From Acinetobacter corruptisaponis (GTDB lineage Bacteria; Pseudomonadota; Gammaproteobacteria; Pseudomonadales; Moraxellaceae): a DNA stretch of 64,000 bases. Below are positions 27,925-37,912 of this stretch, piece after piece. Where the stretch lies: positions 3,467,962 to 3,531,961 of the forward strand of contig NZ_CP125669.1 in assembly GCF_030053775.1 (NCBI RefSeq), read 5' to 3'. The notes under the pieces are model-generated. The model saw only the letters and a list, made by a program, of their open reading frames with translations, was not told the DNA's origin and made no database searches. The position numbers were made by a program, and so were the translations under genes. Every line of letters begins with the position of its first letter. The stretch's first letter is position 1.

Positions 27925-28506
27925 CTAATTCGGCTCATCCTGTTGCGCCTGTTGAATACTGGCAGCCAGCTTGGCACGGTCCTGCGGGTTTAATGTGATG
28001 AAATAGGCACCAATGCGGAACTTGCCCTGTTCTTCAGGGTTGCAATAAGCCACCTGGGCAATCGCCGCGATGTGAAAGAAATTTTCAGGATGGCTCAGGG
28101 TAATATGAATATAGGTTTCTCCAGCAATGGCCTGAGTGCTGGAAAAGCTTAATCCATGTTCAGAAACATTGACCTGCTCAGGTACAGGCAACAGTGACTG
28201 CACGATATTGTCATAAAAAGAGCCTGTAATCAGGTTCAGTTTCTGGTTAAAAAGGGATAAGATGCGGGCAATTTGTTGATCTTTTTCATTTAATTGTTCT
28301 AATTCGTAGCGAAACGCATGATCAAATTGATCTAATTCAGCAAGTAGTAGAAAATAGCGTGGCAATACAAAATGAGAGTCATACGGGTCATTCAGCGCAA
28401 CGTCGTCAGGAATGACCTGATAGTTGATTCTCAACACGGCATCAATACGAGACATCACACGACGTTCAGTGTTGTCGTCAACAACATGATGCAGTGTATT
28501 TTCCAT
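27925..28506 (-). CDS. PilZ-domain protein
   Basis: The 193-aa product has the two c-di-GMP-binding motifs of PilZ domains: Arg16-x3-Arg20 in ERRVMSRIDA and Asn-x-Ser-x2-Gly in NVSEHGLSF (about residues 112-117). They are separated by an unusually long helical insert (about 85 residues, LLLAELDQFDHAFRYELEQ), so this is an atypical, extended PilZ architecture. GAGGTGA provides a strong ribosome site. It is divergent from lolC with only 25 bp between starts. c-di-GMP binding is probable from motifs, unproven. Confidence 0.8.
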   Translation of the reverse strand: MENTLHHVVDDNTERRVMSRIDAVLRINYQVIPDDVALNDPYDSHFVLPRYFLLLAELDQFDHAFRYELEQLNEKDQQIARILSLFNQKLNLITGSFYDNIVQSLLPVPEQVNVSEHGLSFSSTQAIAGETYIHITLSHPENFFHIAAIAQVAYCNPEEQGKFRIGAYFITLNPQDRAKLAASIQQAQQDEPN

Positions 28507-28531
28507 AATAAATCACCTCGGACTAGATGGT

Positions 28532-29767
28532 ATGTTTAAGCCAATTTCGCTGTATATAGGGTTGAGATACACTCGTGCTCGGCGGAGTAATCATTTTATT
28601 TCTTTTATCGCCCTGGTTTCCATGATTGGTTTAACCCTGGGCGTTGCTGTCCTCATTACAGTGTTATCTGTCATGAATGGTTTTGACCGCGAATTAAAAA
28701 ATCGTGTTCTGGGAATGGTTCCACAAGCCACTGTTTCTTCTACTCAAATTCTAACAGATTGGCCTGAGCTTGTAAAAAAGGTTGAGCACCATCCGCATGT
28801 CACTGGAGTTGCGCCATTTACCCAGTTACAGGGCATGTTGACTGCCCAGGGACAAGTGGCTGGCATTATGGTAACAGGGATTGAGCCTGAATATGAAAAA
28901 AAGGTTTCGATCATCCAAAACCACATGGTCTCTGGTGATTTAAATGCATTGAAAAAGGGTGAGTTCGGTATTGTCCTTGGTAAGGATATGACTGATGCAC
29001 TGGGCTTGGGCCTAAATGACAACGTGACTTTGGTTCTGCCAGAGGCGACACCATCCCCAGCAGGCGTGGTGCCCCGTTTTAAACGTTTTAAGGTCGTGGG
29101 TATTTTTAGTGTGGGGGCAGAGGTGGACTCGATGGTCGGCTATATCGCCCTGAATGATGCCTCAACGTTGTTGCGTCTGCCAGATGGTGCGCAGGGCGTG
29201 CGCTTAAAACTGGATGATATTTTTGCTGCCCCTAAAGTGGCCAATGATATTGTGAGCCAGTTGCCAAGCAACTTCTATGCATCCAACTGGACCTATACGC
29301 ATGGCAATTTGTTCAATGCGATCCAGATGGAAAAAACCTTGGTTGGTTTATTATTGGTGCTGATTATTGTGGTGGCCGCATTTAACATCGTTTCATCGTT
29401 AGTCATGGTCGTGACTGATAAAAAATCTGACATTGCAATTCTGCGTACCCTGGGTGCCTCACCTTCCATGATTACCAAAATCTTTATGGTGCAGGGGACA
29501 GTGATTGGGGTTATTGGAACGATTGCAGGGACAGTTTTAGGTGTGACTTTGGCCTTGACCATCAGTGATATTATTTCATGGTTCAATACTGCTTTAGGCT
29601 TGAACCTGTTTGATGCCTATTTTGTGCATTACCTACCATCTTATCTCAGATGGCAGGATGTGGTGGTGATTGTCACAGTTTCATTGTTGTTAAGCTTCCT
29701 TGCGACCATTTACCCTGCATTGCGTGCAGCCAAAGTTCAACCTGCCGAGGCGTTGCGTTATGAGTAA
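28532..29767 (+). CDS. lolC: Lipoprotein-releasing ABC permease LolC/LolE-type
   Basis: This 411-aa inner-membrane protein extracts mature lipoproteins for hand-over to LolA. It has an N-terminal helix (HFISFIALVSMIGLTLGVAV), a large periplasmic domain (about residues 45-265) and three C-terminal helices, the FtsX/MacB plan. The signature VLSVMNGFDRELKNRVLG is present. Only one permease gene adjoins lolD, so this may be the single LolF-type subunit forming a homodimer; in that case lolC is a label of convenience. Its stop overlaps the lolD start by 8 bp. Confidence 0.93.
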   Translation: MFKPISLYIGLRYTRARRSNHFISFIALVSMIGLTLGVAVLITVLSVMNGFDRELKNRVLGMVPQATVSSTQILTDWPELVKKVEHHPHVTGVAPFTQLQGMLTAQGQVAGIMVTGIEPEYEKKVSIIQNHMVSGDLNALKKGEFGIVLGKDMTDALGLGLNDNVTLVLPEATPSPAGVVPRFKRFKVVGIFSVGAEVDSMVGYIALNDASTLLRLPDGAQGVRLKLDDIFAAPKVANDIVSQLPSNFYASNWTYTHGNLFNAIQMEKTLVGLLLVLIIVVAAFNIVSSLVMVVTDKKSDIAILRTLGASPSMITKIFMVQGTVIGVIGTIAGTVLGVTLALTISDIISWFNTALGLNLFDAYFVHYLPSYLRWQDVVVIVTVSLLLSFLATIYPALRAAKVQPAEALRYE

Positions 29768-30446
29768 GATTGTTTTGGAAGCCAAAGACATCTATAAACA
29801 TTTTGATGATGGCAAAACTAAGGTTGAAGTCATCAAAGGCTTGTCACTGCAAGTGAACGCGGGTGAGTTCGTCTCTATTGTCGGCTCTAGTGGTTCAGGT
29901 AAAAGTACACTGCTGCATGTGTTGGGTGGTTTGGAACAACCTTCACAGGGACAGGTATTTTTACAAGGGCAACGTTTTGACAATTTAGGCGAAGCGGAGC
30001 GTGGCTATAAGCGTAATCAATATCTGGGTTTCGTTTATCAGTTCCATCATTTACTGCCTGAGTTTTCAGCTCTGGAAAATGTGGCAATGCCATTAATGTT
30101 GCGTCGTGAAAGTAACTTTAAGGATGTGAAGAAACAGGCTGAATACTTGCTTGATCGTGTGGGCTTGTCACACCGCATGGATCATAAACCTGGTGAGCTT
30201 TCAGGCGGTGAACGCCAGCGTGTGGCTTTGGCCCGTGCCTTGGTGACCAAGCCTGCTGTAGTGCTTGCGGATGAACCAACAGGCAACCTTGACCGCAAAA
30301 CAGCCTTGAGTATTTTTGAGTTACTGACTGACTTGAAAAAAGAGCTGAATATGGCGATGCTGATCGTGACCCATGATGAGCAGTTGGCACAGTCAGCCGA
30401 TTCAATCCTGCATATGCAGGATGGTTTATGGATTGGACAATCATAA
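29760..30446 (+). CDS. lolD: Lipoprotein-releasing ABC ATPase LolD
   Basis: LolD powers the Lol exporter. The start at 29760 (ATGAGTAAG) overlaps the end of lolC; 228 aa. Walker A is GSSGSGKST, the Q-loop segment is FVYQFHHLLPEFSALENVAMP (typical LolD), the signature is LSGGERQRVALARAL, and Walker B is VVLADEPTGNLD, followed by the switch His in VTHDEQL. Translational coupling fits a fixed subunit ratio. A terminator-like hairpin follows at 30467. Confidence 0.97.
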   Translation: MSKIVLEAKDIYKHFDDGKTKVEVIKGLSLQVNAGEFVSIVGSSGSGKSTLLHVLGGLEQPSQGQVFLQGQRFDNLGEAERGYKRNQYLGFVYQFHHLLPEFSALENVAMPLMLRRESNFKDVKKQAEYLLDRVGLSHRMDHKPGELSGGERQRVALARALVTKPAVVLADEPTGNLDRKTALSIFELLTDLKKELNMAMLIVTHDEQLAQSADSILHMQDGLWIGQS

Positions 30447-30466
30447 ATATTTTACATAATTTCTTG

Positions 30467-30495
30467 TTAAAGCCCTGAAAATGGGCTTTAATTTT
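30467..30495 (+). terminator. Intrinsic terminator after lolD
   Basis: Stem TTAAAGCCC / GGGCTTTAA with a 7-nt loop, then TTTT. Confidence 0.75.
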
Positions 30496-30530
30496 GCCCT
30501 CAGAAAAATCAAAAACTTTATTAAAAATAG

Positions 30531-32957
30531 ATGTTAAAGCTTATTTTATTGGGATGGATTGCTGGTATTGCAGTCATGGGGAAAAGTCTACCGTTTGTTG
30601 ATCGGACATGGTGGAGCTGGCTACTTTTGGCAATTGCAATATTTGGTTTTGGGTTATATGCAAAACGATTCTATCTGAATCAGCCTCTGTATAAATTTCT
30701 TATCCTGATCAGTGCCAGTTGGGCACTCTTTTGTGGAGGGTATCATTTTGCAGATTCTGCCTTACAACAGCGACTTCAGCTTAGGGAGCTTGAACCACAG
30801 CCATTTGAAGCCATTGTTTATATTAAGAACCTAGATGAACTGACAGAAGATGGACACAAACAAATTGCGGAGGTGCTCAATCGACATGCCCAACCCTTAA
30901 ATTGGTTGCTTTATCTCAAGCAGGATAGAGATCAAACTGTTCAGTCTCAATCCTTACAGCTTGGTCATTATTACCGAGTCTATGGCAAGATTAAGCCAGC
31001 ACATAGTTATGCGGTTGCAGGCGCATTTGATCAGGAAAAATGGTTTTTACAGCAAAATGTGATGTCGGCATTTTCCGTACAGCAGATTCAGCCTTTAAGC
31101 CCTGATGAGATTTATGCCTTGGGTTATCAGCAGCACTTAAAGCAGCAACAGGGCTTTCGGGCTAAGTTGCTGTTAAATGTTGAAACAAAACGTTTGGCAT
31201 TTCGGCAGATGCTACAGAGTTCAAATCTACATTACAAAGGTCTGCTTTTGGCCTTGCTGACAGGTGATGAAAGCCTATTATCCAGTGCTTTAAAACAACA
31301 GTTTCAACAGCTTGGAATCTCTCACTTATTGGCGATTTCAGGGCCTCATGTATTGATTTTTGCCTTAATGTTGACTTGGATTTTGCAAAGATTGGTGCAA
31401 CGTTATTATCCGAAGTTGTATTTGTGGCAACCACGACAGATTTTAGTGCTACTGCCATTTGGGTTAAGTGTTCTGTTATATGTCGCTTTTGTCGGTTTTG
31501 AAATTCCAGCAATTAGAACCTTGTTAACAGTCATCATTGCCAGCCTTTTTATTTTATTTCGGCAAGAGATTCAACCTTTTGCATTGCTGGTGTATAGCGC
31601 AAATTTGTTATTAATTTATGATCCATTTAGCATTTTATCGGCAGCTTTTTGGTTGTCTTATGGCGCATGTTTTATTCTGCTCAGGATTTATCAAACCATC
31701 AATGACCTACCCAAAGATCAGGTGGCAACAAAAACGCAAAAAGTCATTTTTGCGGTTAAAGTTTTAATTGAGTCCCAGTGGAAAATATTCGTTTCCTTAT
31801 TGCCCTTGGTGTTGATTTTCTTTCAGCAGGTTTCATGGCTTGCACCAATCAGTAATCTGATTGCCATTCCGATATTAAGTGGTCTGGCTGTGCCTTTGGA
31901 TATTATTGCTGCGTGTGTCTGGCTGATTATTCCAGCATTAGGGCAGTTGTTGTTTCAGCTCAATGATATTTTATTATCGTTGTTAATGTGGATTCTGGAT
32001 GGATTACAGCAGATTTCTCCTCATTTATATGGTGTCAGTTGTACGCCATTCATGATGGTCAGTTTGATTCTAGGTTTAATCATTTTATTTATGCCCAAAG
32101 GGACGTTGCCAAAAGTTTGGGCTTTGGTTTGCTTTTTACCTATTGTATGGGGGGTAAAATCTCAACCCACGATTTTAAATATTCTGGACGTGGGGCAAGG
32201 ACAATCGGTTCTTTTACAGCATCCTCAGCAGATATTAATGATTGATACAGGTGGGTCATATGATGAGAGCAAGTTTAGTTTAGGTGAACGGATGGTGATT
32301 CCATTCTTACGCCAACAGGGCGTTCGATATCTGGATCACGTGATCCTATCGCATCTCGATCAAGACCATAGTGGCGCATTTCCCGCGATTCAAAATGCCT
32401 TTGCAATCACCCATGTTCTATCCAATGAACGCAATGAAAAAATGCAGTTCAAGGATAACTTTTCATTTTGCCAGCAAGGTCAAAACTGGTCTTACGCAAA
32501 TGTAAAAATTGAAATTCTATCCCCACGCCCTGAAGAATTGGTTTATGCAAAAGATCAGCAAAATGAACAATCCTGTGTGGTGTATCTACAGTTTTTAGAT
32601 GCTCAGCCGTATCAAAACTTCCTCATTATGGGCGATGCAGGCTGGGAAACTGAATATAAATTGTTGCGACAATATCCTGATTTGAAAGTGGATGTCTTGG
32701 TACTTGGTCATCATGGCAGTAAACACAGTTCAGCTTATGATTTTCTGGCAACATTAAAACCGAAACTTGCGATTGCCTCGGCTGGTTTTAATAACCGTTA
32801 TGGTCATCCCAGTCAGGAGCTACAAAACCGTTTGCAGGCGTTAAATATTCCTTTGCTTACGACAGTACAGGCAGGAACCATCAGTTTTGTATTTGAAAAT
32901 GGCAAAGTGAAGCTAAGGCAACAACGTCAACAGGTGAAATGGCTGGAAAGAAAATAG
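30531..32957 (+). CDS. comEC: ComEC/Rec2 DNA uptake channel
   Basis: ComEC carries single-stranded transforming DNA across the inner membrane. The 808-aa product is full length: N-terminal helices and a DUF4131-like OB region (about residues 1-200), the Competence domain with many helices (about 230-520; ISHLLAISGPHVLIFAL is the hallmark), and a C-terminal MBL-like domain from about 550 with LSHLDQDHSGAF (the HxDxDH type) and LGHHGSKHSS. The presence of all three parts suggests a working channel. The stop is 1 bp from the convergent acyltransferase stop, with no terminator between. Confidence 0.95.
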   Translation: MLKLILLGWIAGIAVMGKSLPFVDRTWWSWLLLAIAIFGFGLYAKRFYLNQPLYKFLILISASWALFCGGYHFADSALQQRLQLRELEPQPFEAIVYIKNLDELTEDGHKQIAEVLNRHAQPLNWLLYLKQDRDQTVQSQSLQLGHYYRVYGKIKPAHSYAVAGAFDQEKWFLQQNVMSAFSVQQIQPLSPDEIYALGYQQHLKQQQGFRAKLLLNVETKRLAFRQMLQSSNLHYKGLLLALLTGDESLLSSALKQQFQQLGISHLLAISGPHVLIFALMLTWILQRLVQRYYPKLYLWQPRQILVLLPFGLSVLLYVAFVGFEIPAIRTLLTVIIASLFILFRQEIQPFALLVYSANLLLIYDPFSILSAAFWLSYGACFILLRIYQTINDLPKDQVATKTQKVIFAVKVLIESQWKIFVSLLPLVLIFFQQVSWLAPISNLIAIPILSGLAVPLDIIAACVWLIIPALGQLLFQLNDILLSLLMWILDGLQQISPHLYGVSCTPFMMVSLILGLIILFMPKGTLPKVWALVCFLPIVWGVKSQPTILNILDVGQGQSVLLQHPQQILMIDTGGSYDESKFSLGERMVIPFLRQQGVRYLDHVILSHLDQDHSGAFPAIQNAFAITHVLSNERNEKMQFKDNFSFCQQGQNWSYANVKIEILSPRPEELVYAKDQQNEQSCVVYLQFLDAQPYQNFLIMGDAGWETEYKLLRQYPDLKVDVLVLGHHGSKHSSAYDFLATLKPKLAIASAGFNNRYGHPSQELQNRLQALNIPLLTTVQAGTISFVFENGKVKLRQQRQQVKWLERK

Positions 32958-32958
32958 C

Positions 32959-33915
32959 CTAAGCATTTTCCTGAGATTGGTATTGTTGACGAACCTCTGC
33001 AACCTTAGTCAAAGCGTCATTCTCATCAATATCATAAATTTTCTTAAGGGCAGGATTGGCGCTAAAACGTTTATAACTCCAGTGGTAATGCGCAGGGTAG
33101 CGTTGAATTAGCTGCTCCAGAGTCTGGTGAATGATCAGCGTGCCATCTTCGGCACTTCCCTCATAAATCTGGGGATTGATCGGTTCAATATGCATGTCAA
33201 AACCATCTTGTTCATTTCTCATGGTATAGAGTAGGAGTGCTTTGGCCTTGGTTTTTTGAATGAGTTTTGCACTCAGACTGCTTGAGGCAAGTGGAATACC
33301 AAAATAGTTGATCATTTCACCACCATGATCAGGGGTATGATCGGGCAGAATTGCGGTGGTTCCCCCTTGTTTCAGGGCTTTAAAAATCTGCCGTACACCG
33401 CTTTCATCAGTAGGGACAAGATGAGCCTGTTCACGACTGCGCGCGTCACGGACAAAACGGTCAGCATCAGGATTTTTGACAGGTTTATACAGGATGGTCA
33501 TCTGTGTATATTTTGAGAGCCATGCATTCATCACTTCCCAAGTTCCAAAGTGGGGAATAATTAAAACCAGACCTTTTTGTTCTGTCAATGCTGCATGGAA
33601 ATAATGTTCACCATGAATCTTTTGAATTTGTTGAATATTCTTTTGATTGGAAGCTCCCCAAATACTGACAAACTCAAAATAAGAGGTCAATTCATTGCGA
33701 ATTGCCTGTTTGGTCAGTTGTTCTCTCTCTGGTTCAGCCAAGTCAGTAAACACAATCTGTATGTTGAGTCGAATGATTTTTGAAAGTTTGGAAAGCTGAA
33801 ATGTGGTAAGTAAAGCTGCAACCAAACGTGCAAAAAAACGTCCTAACTGAATCGGCTGGCGACTAATGAGCTTGAGTAGGCGATAACTTGAACGGTTTGA
33901 ATTTGGCTGAGTCAT
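32959..33915 (-). CDS. Lysophospholipid/lipid A acyltransferase (LpxL/LpxM family)
   Basis: The 318-aa product fits the HtrB/LpxL family that adds secondary acyl chains to lipid A. It has a short N-terminal hydrophobic stretch (FFARLVAALLTTFQL), the catalytic HFGTWE motif (HX4E), a NPDADRFVRDARSREQ region, AILPDHTPDHGGEMINYFG and a late HWSYKRFS. Whether it is an LpxL, an LpxM or a different paralogue cannot be told from one sequence. The 25-35 residue N-terminus is not a standard long membrane anchor. Confidence 0.85.
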   Translation of the reverse strand: MTQPNSNRSSYRLLKLISRQPIQLGRFFARLVAALLTTFQLSKLSKIIRLNIQIVFTDLAEPEREQLTKQAIRNELTSYFEFVSIWGASNQKNIQQIQKIHGEHYFHAALTEQKGLVLIIPHFGTWEVMNAWLSKYTQMTILYKPVKNPDADRFVRDARSREQAHLVPTDESGVRQIFKALKQGGTTAILPDHTPDHGGEMINYFGIPLASSSLSAKLIQKTKAKALLLYTMRNEQDGFDMHIEPINPQIYEGSAEDGTLIIHQTLEQLIQRYPAHYHWSYKRFSANPALKKIYDIDENDALTKVAEVRQQYQSQENA

Positions 33916-34053
33916 GTATTGAAATTCTGAGAATTACAGGAAACCAGTATAATGCAAAAAATAATTATAAGTTCAAACAAGTTATTTAAACAGTTTTGTA
34001 CCAATCAACGTATATAATAAAGCCACTTTTAAAATACATTGGATTGGAATCTT

Positions 34054-35076
34054 ATGTCCGATTGGCCACCAAAACCACAAAATGAATCAACAAATCCTAA
34101 TAATGTGACAGGCAAAGAATGGCAGATTTTAGAAAAAGCTGTCTTGGCTTCTGTCGAAGAACAACGCCGTAGCCGCCGTTGGAGTATCTTTTTTAAATGT
34201 TTGGGTTTTGCATATTTACTGATTGTACTGATTGCAATGAGTAAGGGGTGTTCGACCAGCACAGAAAAATCAACTACCAGTATTGGCAGCAGTCATTTGG
34301 CAATTGTTGATATTGTTGGCACCATTGATTCCTCTGCGGGTCAGTCTACAGTGAACAGTGAAGATACCAACAAGGCTTTAAAACGGGCATTTGAAGCAAG
34401 TGGCAGCAAGGCGATTGTTCTCAATATTAACTCGCCTGGTGGTTCGCCTGTGCAGTCGGACGAAATCTGGCAAGAAATCCGCTATCAGAAAAAACAGCAT
34501 CCAAATAAAAAGGTTTATGCTGTCATCGGTGATATGGGAGCTTCTGGTGCCTACTATATTGCTTCGGCTGCGGATGAAATCATCGTCAATCCATCAAGCT
34601 TGGTGGGTTCGATTGGTGTGATCATGCCGAACTATGGTTTAAGCGGTTTGGCACAGAAATTGGGTGTAGAAGACCGTACCTTAACATCGGGTAATAACAA
34701 AGATATCCTGAGTATGACCAAGCCGATTAACCCCGAACAACGTGCGCACGTTCAGGCATTGCTGGATAATGTTCATGGTCACTTTATCAATGCGGTTAAA
34801 GAGGGACGTGGCAAACGTTTAAAATCGAATGATCCAGCGGTTTTCTCTGGTTTATTCTGGACGGGTGAACAGGCAATTGCGCTTGGTGTTGCAGATCGTA
34901 GTGGTAGCATTACCACCCTGATGCGTGAGTTAAAGGTGGATCAAAAAGTGGATTATACCGTTCAACGTAATCCTTTAGAGTCTATTTTGGGGCGTATGGG
35001 TGCAAAGATTGGCGAGGGGATTAGTAGCTCTCTTACAGCACAATTGGAAGCTCAGCAAAACGCGAAAATACAATAA
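34054..35076 (+). CDS. sppA: Signal peptide peptidase SppA (S49 family)
   Basis: SppA degrades cleaved signal peptides in the inner membrane. The start at 34054 gives 340 aa with one membrane helix (CLGFAYLLIVLIAMSKG, about residues 50-66). The single protease domain has the nucleophile Ser in GDMGASGAYYIASAADEI and the general-base Lys in TSGNNKD, the S49 dyad; SPGGSPVQSDEIW is the other signature. Single-domain length, half that of the Escherichia coli enzyme, so it must oligomerise to form the active bowl. A terminator follows. Confidence 0.92.
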   Translation: MSDWPPKPQNESTNPNNVTGKEWQILEKAVLASVEEQRRSRRWSIFFKCLGFAYLLIVLIAMSKGCSTSTEKSTTSIGSSHLAIVDIVGTIDSSAGQSTVNSEDTNKALKRAFEASGSKAIVLNINSPGGSPVQSDEIWQEIRYQKKQHPNKKVYAVIGDMGASGAYYIASAADEIIVNPSSLVGSIGVIMPNYGLSGLAQKLGVEDRTLTSGNNKDILSMTKPINPEQRAHVQALLDNVHGHFINAVKEGRGKRLKSNDPAVFSGLFWTGEQAIALGVADRSGSITTLMRELKVDQKVDYTVQRNPLESILGRMGAKIGEGISSSLTAQLEAQQNAKIQ

Positions 35077-35123
35077 TATATCTGATGCAGCGCTTTGATT
35101 AAGGCGCTGCGTTGATCTTAATC

Positions 35124-35148
35124 AGGCTGTGTATATCACAGCCTTTTT
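35124..35148 (+). terminator. Intrinsic terminator after sppA
   Basis: Stem AGGCTGTG / CACAGCCT with a TATAT loop, followed by TTTTAT. Confidence 0.85.
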
Positions 35149-35241
35149 ATTGTAAAAATAACTGCACAGTTCTCCCTTTTATTTGCAATACATGTGTAGA
35201 ACGAGATAATTGACCAATCAGTGAAAATAAAAGACAAGCTT

Positions 35242-36033
35242 ATGAAACCTTTGATTCATTTTGCCCATGCCAATGGTGTTCCATCAAAAGTCTATCAAAA
35301 ACTGTTTGATCAGCTCAAAGATCAATATGACATTATTTATGTGGCAGAAATTGGAACAGATAAGCGTTATCCAATTACACATGGCTGGGCACATTTGGTT
35401 GACCAAATCATTGATAGCATTGTGCAGCAGGCGCAAGGGCGAAAAGTCATTGGTCTAGGGCATTCCCTCGGTTCAGTACTCACCTTGATGGCAGCCTATC
35501 GTCGTCCAGAATTGTTTTCACAAGTGATTATGCTCGATCCACCATTGATTATTGGCAAAGCCTCGTTTGTCTTTCATCTTGCCAAAATTTTTAAACCTAA
35601 ATTGGTCGATAAAATCACGCCAGCAGGTTTGTCAGTACGTCGTCGTGATCATTGGGAATCTCGTGAGCAAGCGGCTGAGTTATTAGGTTCGAGAGGTTTT
35701 TACCAGCATTTTGATGCAGACTGTTTTCAAGCCTACATTGATCATGCTTTGACCAATGATCCACAGCGTGGTGGTGTGACTTTAACCATTCCAAAAGATG
35801 ATGAAGTGGCGATGTTTAGAACAACACCGTCAATGTGGTGGTTGCCAATGCCAAAACCCCCTGTTCCTGTACATCTCGTGGTTGGAAGTGACAGTGTATT
35901 TTTAAAGGAAAAATTTCCGCAAGTGGCAAAAAGAAAACTAGATATTCCATTTTCAATTGCGCAGGGGGGGCATATGTTTCCTCTAGAACATCCTATGGAA
36001 ACTGCCGAAAAAATTAAAAGTCTGGTTATTTAA
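35242..36033 (+). CDS. Alpha/beta hydrolase
   Basis: The 263-aa product (ATG 35242; an in-frame GTG at 35221 is less likely) is a classical alpha/beta hydrolase: HFAHANGVPSKVY near the N-terminus (oxyanion loop), nucleophile elbow GLGHSLGS (Ser near residue 75), an acid-region VHLVVGSDSVFLKE and the catalytic His in GGHMFPLEHP. Esterase or lipase activity is likely; the natural substrate is unknown. Gene is alone, ending at a shared terminator with purN. Confidence 0.88.
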   Translation: MKPLIHFAHANGVPSKVYQKLFDQLKDQYDIIYVAEIGTDKRYPITHGWAHLVDQIIDSIVQQAQGRKVIGLGHSLGSVLTLMAAYRRPELFSQVIMLDPPLIIGKASFVFHLAKIFKPKLVDKITPAGLSVRRRDHWESREQAAELLGSRGFYQHFDADCFQAYIDHALTNDPQRGGVTLTIPKDDEVAMFRTTPSMWWLPMPKPPVPVHLVVGSDSVFLKEKFPQVAKRKLDIPFSIAQGGHMFPLEHPMETAEKIKSLVI

Positions 36034-36042
36034 CTCAAATAA

Positions 36043-36069
36043 AAAACGCATCTGAAGATGCGTTTTATT
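36043..36069. terminator. Bidirectional terminator between hydrolase and purN
   Basis: Stem AAAACGCATCT / AGATGCGTTTT with only GA between the arms (effective TGAA tetraloop), flanked by A/T runs. Confidence 0.85.
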
Positions 36070-36070
36070 T

Positions 36071-36709
36071 TTAAAACTGGGCAAACTGAATTGGTTTTTC
36101 TAATAGTTTCTGGTTGAAATAAGCCTGACCATTTTCCCAGGTGAGCTGACCATTACATAACCATTGTGCTACTTGAGGATAAATAAAATGCTCAAGTTCA
36201 TGTACACGTTGTGCCAAACTTTCTACTGTATCCTGCAAGTTTACCTGAATGACAGACTGAGCAATACTTTGTCCTGCATCCAGTTCAGCCGTGACGAAAT
36301 GAACTGTACAGCCATGCAAACGATCTCCTGTATTTAACACACGTTGATGTGTATTCATCCCTTTATAAAAAGGAAGCAGGGAAGGATGAATATTTAACAT
36401 CTTGCCTTGCCATTTACTGACAAATTCTGGTGTTAAAATTCGCATAAAACCCGCAAGAATCACAAGATCAACTTGCCATGCCAACAGTTGCTGATGCATG
36501 GCTACGTCAAAAGCTTCCCGATTTGGAAAGTCTTTATGGGAAATCACAGCGGTGGCAATATTGGCGTCCTCGGCACGTCGTAATGCATAGGCATCAGCTT
36601 TGTTGGAGAGAACACCAACGATTTGTCCTGACAACTGTTTACCATGTTGGGCGTCGATCAGGGCCTGTAAGTTGCTACCGTTACCAGAAACAAGTACCGC
36701 AATTCTCAT
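36071..36709 (-). CDS. purN: Phosphoribosylglycinamide formyltransferase
   Basis: PurN transfers a formyl group from 10-formyl-THF to GAR, step 3 of purine synthesis. The 212-aa product has the phosphate-site VLVSGNGSNLQALID at the N-terminus, the folate-site core MRILTPEFVSKWQGKMLNIHPSLLPFY with the catalytic Asn-His pair, and GCTVHFVTAELDAGQ with the catalytic Asp. The start codon overlaps the purM stop by 1 bp (TAATG), so the two are coupled. Confidence 0.97.
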   Translation of the reverse strand: MRIAVLVSGNGSNLQALIDAQHGKQLSGQIVGVLSNKADAYALRRAEDANIATAVISHKDFPNREAFDVAMHQQLLAWQVDLVILAGFMRILTPEFVSKWQGKMLNIHPSLLPFYKGMNTHQRVLNTGDRLHGCTVHFVTAELDAGQSIAQSVIQVNLQDTVESLAQRVHELEHFIYPQVAQWLCNGQLTWENGQAYFNQKLLEKPIQFAQF

Positions 36710-37779
36710 TATGCAAAGATCACACGAATTTTTTCGTCTGCACCCTCAACTGATTCAGCATTTTCCTGAATGTGACCAATTTTCCAGGCTTTTTCACCTT
36801 GAGCATTGAGTAGATCAATTGCTTTGTCAGCTTCGCTTGCGTCAACCGCAATCACCATGCCTACGCCACAGTTAAAAGTACGGTACATTTCAAAACGTTC
36901 TACATTACCTTCACGCTGTAACAACTGGAATAATTCAGACCATTCCCAGCTAGACTCATCAATCACAGCTTGTGCGCCATTTGGAAGTACACGTGGCAGG
37001 TTACCAGGTAAACCGCCACCTGTGATATGTGCCATTGCATGAACATCGACTTGCTTGCAAAGTTCTAACACTGGTTTTACATAAATACGGGTTGGTTCCA
37101 TTGCAACATCTGCAAGAGGGCGGCCATCAATCACTTGAGTTAAGTCTACATTCTTAACATCTAAAATTTTACGTAGTAATGAATAACCATTTGAATGGGC
37201 ACCACTTGAAGCAACACCAATCAACACATCACCAGATTTTACTTTGGAGCCATCAATAATTTTGCTCTGCTCAACCACACCTACAGCAAAACCAGCAAGA
37301 TCGTAATCTTCGCCCTCATACATGCCTGGCATTTCGGCAGTTTCACCACCGACCAATGCACAGCCAGCAAGCTCACAACCTTTACCAATACCTGTCACTA
37401 CATTTGCAGCCACATCAACATTCAAATGACCCGTTGCATAATAGTCCAGGAAGAACAATGGTTCAGCACCACAAACCAGCAGGTCATTGACACACATTGC
37501 CACCAAATCCTGACCAATCGTATCGTGACGATTGAGATTCAGTGCCAAACGTAGTTTAGTTCCTACGCCATCCGTTCCCGAAACCAATACAGGTTCTTCA
37601 TAACCTTTTGGAATTTTGCATAGGGCACCAAAACCACCTAAACCGCCCATGACTTCAGGACGAGTGGTACGCTTAGCGACAGATTTGATACGATCGACCA
37701 GTGCGTCGCCCGCTTCAATGTCGACCCCCGCATCTTTATAGCTTAAACCAGTATTTGGGGTAGAAGTTGAGTTGCTCAT
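36709..37779 (-). CDS. purM: Phosphoribosylformylglycinamidine cyclo-ligase
   Basis: PurM closes the imidazole ring, turning FGAM into AIR (step 5). The 356-aa product has the usual landmarks: [83 protein letters not shown] and [13 protein letters not shown]. It is the first gene of a purMN pair. purL, the preceding pathway step, is at the other end of this window. The gap to the divergent perM-like gene is 133 bp. Confidence 0.98.
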   Translation of the reverse strand: MSNSTSTPNTGLSYKDAGVDIEAGDALVDRIKSVAKRTTRPEVMGGLGGFGALCKIPKGYEEPVLVSGTDGVGTKLRLALNLNRHDTIGQDLVAMCVNDLLVCGAEPLFFLDYYATGHLNVDVAANVVTGIGKGCELAGCALVGGETAEMPGMYEGEDYDLAGFAVGVVEQSKIIDGSKVKSGDVLIGVASSGAHSNGYSLLRKILDVKNVDLTQVIDGRPLADVAMEPTRIYVKPVLELCKQVDVHAMAHITGGGLPGNLPRVLPNGAQAVIDESSWEWSELFQLLQREGNVERFEMYRTFNCGVGMVIAVDASEADKAIDLLNAQGEKAWKIGHIQENAESVEGADEKIRVIFA

Positions 37780-37912
37780 AGTGAAGTCTCCGCATTGGCG
37801 GCAGATTATAACCCGAATATACGAAACTCTTCTGTTATTTATGCCCGAAAATGCTATCTTTATTAAAATTTTTTTCCATTTATAACGATTACACTAAGAA
37901 AGGCTAGATTTT

